Shown here: positions 59,741 through 64,000 of the stretch, one piece after another | How positions within the stretch are numbered: the stretch's first letter is position 1 | How the letters are laid out: every line of letters begins with the position of its first letter | DNA from: Chloroflexi bacterium 54-19 | GTDB lineage: Bacteria; Chloroflexota; Chloroflexia; Chloroheliales; Chloroheliaceae | DNA length: 64,000 nt | Reading direction: 5' to 3' | Assembly: GCA_001898225.1 (NCBI GenBank) | Contig: MKTJ01000051.1 | Span: 1 to 64,000, forward strand | Translations under genes and position numbers: made by a program | Notes under the pieces: generated by a model | The model's database searches: none | What the model saw: only the letters and a program-made list of their open reading frames with translations | Told to the model about the DNA's origin: nothing

Positions 59741-60172
59741 TTAATTCATACCAAATATTTCTTCCTCTTTGAAAGAGAAATAAGTAGTTTGACCAAAAAT
59801 TATATGGTCAATTATTTCAATCCCAACTATTTCCCCTGCCTTTTGCAGCCGTTGTGTAATTTGAATATCGGCCTCAGATGGAGCGCAATCCTCGGAGGGA
59901 TGATTATGAGCGACAATCAGTTGAACTGAATTTTCTATAATCGCTCTTCTAAATACCTCCCGCGGGTGAACGATGGAGGCATTTACCGTTCCGATAGAGT
60001 TAATCTCGACGGCTATAATCTTAAGTCGGCTATTTAGATAAATTACATAAAAATGCTCTTTATCTTGCTCTAGAACATCTAACTTTTTATGCAAGCCTTG
60101 CAGTAATTTTGCTGTTACCGTTGGGGCAGTTACCTCAATCTGTCCTTCTCTCAAAACAATCATACTAATCAC
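59741..60172 (-). CDS. RadC-family JAB/MPN-domain protein
   Basis: A 143-residue protein consisting of the C-terminal RadC-type domain. The zinc motif is intact: His89 and His91 in A-H-N-H-P-S-E-D and Asp102 in S-E-A-D-I. The N-terminal helix-hairpin-helix part of chromosomal RadC is absent, as usual for plasmid- and ICE-borne copies. Their function is not established; they accompany replication and mobilisation genes. A strong A-G-G-A-G-G-T site precedes the start. Confidence 0.85.
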   Translation of the reverse strand: MISMIVLREGQIEVTAPTVTAKLLQGLHKKLDVLEQDKEHFYVIYLNSRLKIIAVEINSIGTVNASIVHPREVFRRAIIENSVQLIVAHNHPSEDCAPSEADIQITQRLQKAGEIVGIEIIDHIIFGQTTYFSFKEEEIFGMN

Positions 60173-60215
60173 CTCCTTTCAAAAGCCAAACTTATAATGA
60201 ATTGAGAAGCACAAA

Positions 60216-60245
60216 AGGGTTTTCGCAGAATTTTAATCGGAAACC
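60216..60245 (-). other. Imperfect hairpin downstream of the 57-residue gene
   Basis: GGGTTTTC at the left and GGAAACCC at the right (60216-60245) form an imperfect stem. It resembles the 12-bp hairpin at 59604-59644 in sequence and in distance to the CGGTAA-loop hairpin (60 versus 56 bases). Together they form a repeated two-hairpin 3' module. Confidence 0.45.
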
Positions 60246-60304
60246 CAATCAGAACTTGAAATATGTATGTCAAGCAAGTAGACTTAGGTTAGAAAGTCTA
60301 ATAT

Positions 60305-60334
60305 GTGGAAACCTGGCGGTAACCAGGCTTCCAC
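60305..60334 (-). other. Conserved hairpin copy 2 downstream of the 57-residue gene
   Basis: The second copy of the 30-base hairpin begins 11 bases after the stop of the small leftward gene. Twelve stem positions are perfectly paired except at one A-C, with loop CGGTAA. Five bases differ from copy 1. One pair is compensatory (A-T to G-C), and other single changes restore or break a pair. Confidence 0.6.
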
Positions 60335-60345
60335 CGCAGCAGGCT

Positions 60346-60519
60346 TTAACCTTTCCCAAATCGCGAACGATTAAAAAGAGCTTGATAAATCTCTTCAATG
60401 CTCTGATCAGAAGCACTTTTTCCTGTGGTGAGTGTGTAATACTCACGTACAAAATTGATAATCGCCCCTTCTAGGATGGTTAACCTATTTACGAATAGTT
60501 CAAATTCGTCTGTTGTCAT
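60346..60519 (-). CDS. Small hypothetical protein
   Basis: The ATG at 60519 is preferred because G-G-A-A-G-G-A-G-G-T-G-A precedes it; a longer frame upstream lacks this. The 57-residue product is helical (L-F-V-N-R-L-T-I-L-E-G-A-I-I-N-F-V) and unrecognised. It shares with the RadC-like gene both a very strong ribosome site and the downstream two-hairpin module, which suggests a common origin or common control of these two units. Confidence 0.6.
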   Translation of the reverse strand: MTTDEFELFVNRLTILEGAIINFVREYYTLTTGKSASDQSIEEIYQALFNRSRFGKG

Positions 60520-61172
60520 AAATCTCACCTCCTTCCTGGCTGATAAACTGATAAGCGTGTAGAACTGGCTTTCTTGGGCCTGTCCCACGCCCTTTTGCGT
60601 TGTTCACCATTGGGCTGTCACATGGTTGAACGGCTTCTCAGTTCAAAGGTTTTTGTACTGTCATAAATTTGCCTGATGCTAAATTTATACAGGATAAAAA
60701 CCGGCCCATTGACTGCCCAATCCCCTACCGTCCAGGAAAGATATACTGGGGAAGCAGTGGCAGGCCCAAAGTGAGCTTAAAACCGAGCAGAAGCTCGTGA
60801 TGACCTGACACAATTCTTCAGCGGCTCACAACGAACAGTTGAAGTGGTTTAAGTTTTTTGCTATTCTGCTGAAGGCGCAGGCTAATTAAGAATCCTTAAG
60901 ACTTCAGTAAGGTTGAAAAGATGAAATAGCGAACTTTTTGTGCTGTGTTACCGAAAGTTCAAAATCTACAGTTTTAAAAATCTTACAACTACTCTTGTCT
61001 CATTTTGAAACACCTAAAAACGCCAAAATTTTGCCTGTTATTCATCACCTCCATCACAAAATGGTGTTCCGTTCATTCTTTAATTTCCTTTTCTTAAAAC
61101 CTGCCTTTAAGGGCCATTTAGAGATGTGGTTCTAAATTAGTTATACAGTTTAATTTTTTTTAATTTGTTTCC

Positions 61173-61526
61173 GCGACAAGCGGAGGGAAAGGCCGGGGAG
61201 GGACGCCGCTTGTCGCTCATTTCAAGCCGTCGGGTGAGCGTAGCGACCCCGACTCCGTACTTCGTGCGGCAAGCGAACTGAAAGTGAAGTGCAGCCGCAA
61301 TGGGAACATCTTTATAGAGCGATAGCGAGATGAGGGTTATACCCGTTTGTAGAGGTGGTTTAGAAGTACGGAGTCGGGGTCGTGTTTAGCCTTTGACTGA
61401 GCAATTACTGAAAAAGATTTATCTTTTAGACAATCTGCAAAGATTGGCGGTCAGTAATGCGAAGGAAATGCTAAACCGAACCCCGACGGCTTGAGAACGG
61501 CCTTAAGCCGTTCCAATCCCTCCCCG
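61173..61526. ncRNA. Highly structured element, candidate large non-coding RNA or origin
   Basis: Perfect pairings seen by eye are: 61173-61183 with 61206-61216 (11 bp); 61194-61203 with 61517-61526 (10); 61222-61234 with 61482-61494 (13); 61244-61263 with 61363-61382 (20); 61384-61390 with 61470-61476 (7); 61265-61270 with 61294-61299 (6); and a hairpin 61495-61501 with 61507-61513 (7). They nest as a multibranched fold, except that the first would make a pseudoknot with the second. The strand cannot be fixed. The sequence does not show the standard conserved blocks of RNase P RNA or tmRNA. Confidence 0.5.
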
Positions 61527-61682
61527 TCTAATGCTGTTGGTGTTAACCGACAGCCTAAATTCCTTTTATGAAAGCGTATATTTACGGTGGGTAAAAAGAG
61601 GAGAATTTGTGTATATATCAAAATATACTATCTATTTAGACAGGTTAAATATACAATTTAGCTTGTCATACCCGCATTTTGG

Positions 61683-61688
61683 TATAAT
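61683..61688 (+). promoter_or_regulatory. TATAAT -10 box giving a leaderless SSB transcript
   Basis: A consensus TATAAT with an extended TGG just before it lies nine to fourteen bases ahead of the ATG at 61697. Transcription would start at or next to the start codon. No ribosome-binding site is present, which fits leaderless translation. Confidence 0.55.
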
Positions 61689-61696
61689 AAATTTAT

Positions 61697-62314
61697 ATGC
61701 CAAAAGGTGAATTTCCTTCCCCATTTTCTCCTGAACAGTCCCAACAACTTGAAACTATTCTGTCCGCTTTGCAAACCCTCTCCGTGGCGGTGGCTGCTTT
61801 GCCAGGGGCAAGCCTGCACATTGGAGACCTGGAAACTGGTCAAGGTGCTGATTTGAGGGTTACTCCTGATAAGGGGTTGACCATTGAGTACAAAGCCCCT
61901 AAAGAAGAACTGGTATATCCGGTTAAAGAAATTGAACCGGTTGAAGGTATTACTGGTCAAAGTAATACCAGTACTTCTTCTGAAAGTGCTAAACAAAATG
62001 AAACCGAGGGGCGCGTTACTTTGACCGGCAGGCTGGCCTATGAGCCAAACTTTAAGAAAACCAAAACGGGATTGTTGCGAGGTACGATGGCCCTTGCTGT
62101 TCCAGACGAAACAACCGAAAAAAAGGTGAGATACGAGCAAATATATACTACCGGGAAGTATGCCCAAAAGGTTATGGAGGCTGATCTTCATAAAGGCAGT
62201 TCTGTGCAGGTTGTCGGCTACGAGCAATACCGGCAATCTCGTGCAAAAGACGGTTCTGAAAAATCGGTTAAACAAATTTATGCGGTGGCCGTTAAGCCGC
62301 TGGGAAAGAAATAG
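61697..62314 (+). CDS. Single-stranded DNA-binding protein-like (OB fold)
   Basis: A 205-residue protein. The last 100 residues look like an OB-fold of the SSB/PriB type: V-T-L-T-G-R-L-A-Y-E-P-N-F starts it, then R-G-T-M-A-L-A-V-P, Y-E-Q-I-Y-T-T-G, and S-S-V-Q-V-V-G-Y. The first 95 residues are unlike usual SSB and may bind a partner. The acidic C-terminal tip of normal SSB is missing (it ends P-L-G-K-K). It is probably an element-encoded SSB variant for replication or transfer. Predicted to be leaderless. Confidence 0.7.
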   Translation: MPKGEFPSPFSPEQSQQLETILSALQTLSVAVAALPGASLHIGDLETGQGADLRVTPDKGLTIEYKAPKEELVYPVKEIEPVEGITGQSNTSTSSESAKQNETEGRVTLTGRLAYEPNFKKTKTGLLRGTMALAVPDETTEKKVRYEQIYTTGKYAQKVMEADLHKGSSVQVVGYEQYRQSRAKDGSEKSVKQIYAVAVKPLGKK

Positions 62315-62322
62315 TAGAAAGC

Positions 62323-63042
62323 TCATTGGGTGGCCTCCATTCTTTTCTGGCCTTTTAACCAGGTAACAAATACTGCTCCTGGATTATCCGCTCCCCCATC
62401 GGCTACTATGGCATGCGCTTTCTTTAACAATTTTTCCGGGTCATATTTCTGGCAAGCGATTTTGTAAAAGGTAAGAGATTTTTGATCGCCTAGTTTTTCA
62501 GCTATTAGCTGGGCATAGTGTGTAGTTTTTGCTTGCTGTTCTGTTGTTTCTAACTCGCTTTTCAAAGGCGTTTTGCTAATAACGTTATTTTTAATTTTAT
62601 TACTAGCGTTAACGTTCTTGTATTTATTATATAAAGCTGCCCGGTTATCCCGGCGCTGGATTATACCATTGCTGGCATACCCAGGCAATGGTTCGTTATC
62701 TGGTACAACATCAAGCAGTTCGATAGTAGTACCCATCGAAAATTTCCCTGTTTTGGTATCTTTAATCCGAGTTTTGACAATCAATTTTTCTGTTTGTAAC
62801 AGGTTGATATAGCGGCCTGCCACTTCTCGTGATACGCCTGCATACGTGCCGACTGTTTTAGTAAAAAACGTTACCGGAGTGTCGATAAAATCTTCTGCAA
62901 CTTCATTCAAGGCCATAAATACAGAACGCAACGCTACAAACAGCTTTTTATCCTTGCCGTACTTCCGGCGCAGGTACTTCAAAATTGCCATATTGAAATA
63001 TACCTGTCGGTTTCGTTTGTAAATACGAACTTGATTTTCCAT
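62323..63042 (-). CDS. Replication-initiator-like winged-helix protein
   Basis: A 239-residue protein with an N-terminal helical region, a winged-helix domain (about residues 40-110: F-V-A-L-R-S-V-F-M-A-L, then Y-A-G-V-S-R-E-V-A-G-R-Y) and a basic C-terminus with Trp near the end. It resembles plasmid replication or helix-turn-helix partner proteins of ParA cassettes by position and layout. Specific family not assigned. It is third in the leftward ParA operon, with a 3-base gap to the ribbon-helix-helix gene. Confidence 0.5.
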   Translation of the reverse strand: MENQVRIYKRNRQVYFNMAILKYLRRKYGKDKKLFVALRSVFMALNEVAEDFIDTPVTFFTKTVGTYAGVSREVAGRYINLLQTEKLIVKTRIKDTKTGKFSMGTTIELLDVVPDNEPLPGYASNGIIQRRDNRAALYNKYKNVNASNKIKNNVISKTPLKSELETTEQQAKTTHYAQLIAEKLGDQKSLTFYKIACQKYDPEKLLKKAHAIVADGGADNPGAVFVTWLKGQKRMEATQ

Positions 63043-63045
63043 AGG

Positions 63046-63525
63046 TTAAATAGTTTTTTCAGCCTTCTTCAGGTATTCATCTAACGCTTCTCGAATAATC
63101 CGGCTGGATGATAGCCGTTTGCCGGTCTTTTTCTTGTATCTATACTGCAAATCTTCTAGCGTTCCAATCTGGTCTACATAGATTTCAAAACTATATCGCT
63201 CTGTCCTTCGTTGTTCTACTTCTTTTACTTCACCTGCTAGTTCGAGGATAATTGAAGACCGTTCGGTTTGACCGTTCGGTTTGACCGTTCGCCCGTTCGG
63301 TTCACTCGAAGAACCGGAACTGTTATTCTCTTCATTTTTCTGGGGAACCGGAGAACCATTCTGTTTAGCAGCGGGGTTTTCCTTTTTACTAGAATGTGGT
63401 CCTTTTGAGACGCTACCATTACTCTTTTTATCTGAACTATCGTTGGTTGAATTAGAGGAAAAAAAGACGGAAGTGCCTTTAAAAAATTCGTTTACATCTG
63501 GTGGTAAAGCTGTTTTTGATTTCAT
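63046..63525 (-). CDS. Ribbon-helix-helix partner protein of ParA
   Basis: This 159-residue protein has a long disordered N-terminus rich in Ser, Asn, Gly and Lys (about residues 1-100) with repeated N-G-R/Q-T-V-K-P-N-G units. A C-terminal ribbon-helix-helix domain follows (R-Y-S-F-E-I-Y-V-D-Q, then S-S-R-I-I-R-E-A-L-D-E-Y). It should bind the centromere site and activate ParA. It overlaps the ParA gene by four bases. The low-complexity tail is unusually long for such proteins. Confidence 0.7.
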   Translation of the reverse strand: MKSKTALPPDVNEFFKGTSVFFSSNSTNDSSDKKSNGSVSKGPHSSKKENPAAKQNGSPVPQKNEENNSSGSSSEPNGRTVKPNGQTERSSIILELAGEVKEVEQRRTERYSFEIYVDQIGTLEDLQYRYKKKTGKRLSSSRIIREALDEYLKKAEKTI

Positions 63526-64000
63526 ATTTTAGGTTGAACTTGTAAGCGGGGGAGTAATTCGTTTTCGATAAAAGACTTATACGCCACAGCGCCGGTTGAG
63601 GTTGGTTCAAAGGTAAATATATCTTGTTTATGAGCATTTGCTTTCTGCAAGGCGGTATTTATCGGAATTCTGGTATTAAACAGGAAATCTTTAAATTGGC
63701 CTTTTAGAACATCATAAATCTCACGGCTGATTGAATTACGGTGATCGTATAGGGTCATAAGCAATCCCAAGAGTTGTAGATTTTTATTATGGTATTTCCG
63801 CACATTCTGTATGGTATTAAGAGTGAGCTTAATTCCTTCCAGATCAAAAGCATTAGGGGATACCGGAATAAGCACGTAATCGGCTGCTACAAAGGCGTTT
63901 ATGGGTATCCAGTTTACGTTCGGTGGGCAATCAATAAAAATAAAATCATAGGCGGCTTTAACCGTTTCAAGCAGCATTTTTAATCTGGCTTCTCGTGCCA
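63522..64000 (-). CDS. parA: ParA-family partition ATPase, partial
   Basis: The gene runs off the right edge of the window, so only the last 159 codons are visible. They contain the ParA/Soj segment Y-D-F-I-F-I-D-C-P-P-N (Walker A' downstream motif with the conserved Asp) and V-L-I-P-V-S-P-N-A-F-D-L-E-G-I typical of ParA, ending with the helical tail. The frame is open through position 64000. The protein should position the plasmid or element before cell division with its ribbon-helix-helix partner. Confidence 0.85.
   Translation of the reverse strand, partial: AREARLKMLLETVKAAYDFIFIDCPPNVNWIPINAFVAADYVLIPVSPNAFDLEGIKLTLNTIQNVRKYHNKNLQLLGLLMTLYDHRNSISREIYDVLKGQFKDFLFNTRIPINTALQKANAHKQDIFTFEPTSTGAVAYKSFIENELLPRLQVQPKI

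Larger units (their letters stand above)
60520..61696. other. 1.1 kb non-coding region with a structured core
   Basis: No credible gene lies here. A 9-bp inverted repeat pairs 60574-60582 with 60761-60769. The GC-rich core 61173-61526 holds many long-range pairings and is listed separately. An origin of replication, a large non-coding RNA or both would be expected in such a place next to SSB, Rep-like and ParA genes. The last 130 bases are AT-rich and hold the SSB promoter. Confidence 0.5.

Noticed and set aside
61173..61526. RNase P RNA or tmRNA
   Set aside because: The GGAGGGAAAGG segment only superficially resembles the RNase P core, and the conserved 3' part and a tag-encoding frame are not seen.
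1..64000. CRISPR array, tRNA or rRNA genes, transposase genes
   Set aside because: No regularly spaced repeats, cloverleaf-type tRNA sequence, rRNA blocks or DDE/HUH transposase proteins were seen on either strand.

Overview
The window is about 43% GC by eye and reads as accessory DNA of a Gram-positive-like (monoderm) bacterium, most likely a Chloroflexota of the Ktedonobacteria or a related class. That assignment is inference. It rests on the type IV secretion set without outer-membrane parts, proline/threonine stalk proteins, several replication-relaxation-like proteins, an HTH-TPR regulator with an embedded RR-x-FLK motif, and a sedolisin fused to a propeller. There is no rRNA or tRNA to settle it. 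A ParA/ribbon-helix-helix/Rep cluster with an SSB at the right edge suggests a plasmid or a large integrative element.

Layout. (1) 0-5.9 kb: assorted small enzymes (nucleoside phosphorylase, double-GNAT acetyltransferase, nucleotidyltransferase, P-loop kinase, a CBS/HEPN-like protein). (2) 5.9-14.3 kb: a leftward cluster that looks like a complete ComQXPA peptide quorum-sensing system. In transcription order it holds a ComA-like response regulator, a 110-residue ComX-like precursor ending in a Cys-Trp-...-Cys tail, a ComQ-like prenyltransferase, a ComP-like polytopic histidine kinase, an ABC-2 exporter (ATPase and permease) and a GNAT enzyme. (3) 14.4-33.8 kb: a rightward conjugation module. 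It has a small HTH protein, a sortase-fold protein lacking its catalytic residues, VirB2-, VirB6-, PrgI- and VirB4-like proteins, an M23 hydrolase, surface stalk proteins, a VirD4-type coupling ATPase, replication-relaxation-like proteins and a large serine recombinase. (4) 33.9-46.7 kb: a defence island with a HEPN-like protein, a VapC/antitoxin pair, a TIR protein, a type I restriction-modification operon, a DUF1883 gene pair and an XRE/ImmA pair. (5) 46.9-52.7 kb: a giant secreted sedolisin-propeller-M23 protein and an HTH-TPR regulator. (6) 52.9-57.4 kb: a second, leftward DNA-processing operon with a coupling-type ATPase, a replication-relaxation protein and five small proteins. (7) 57.4-64 kb: a LuxR-type regulator, an XRE regulator, a RadC-type protein, a 1.1 kb non-coding stretch with a highly structured element, then SSB, Rep-like, ribbon-helix-helix and ParA genes.

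How the parts may work together. The quorum-sensing operon and the conjugation operon start back to back from one 165-bp region. This region carries a motif shared with the comX upstream region and an inverted repeat close to the first conjugation gene. A ComX-type prenylated pheromone controlling transfer of the element is therefore the main hypothesis of this annotation. A second regulatory circuit is visible in the XRE/ImmA pair: its own promoter and the region upstream of the DUF1883 operon share a near-identical 18-bp imperfect palindrome.
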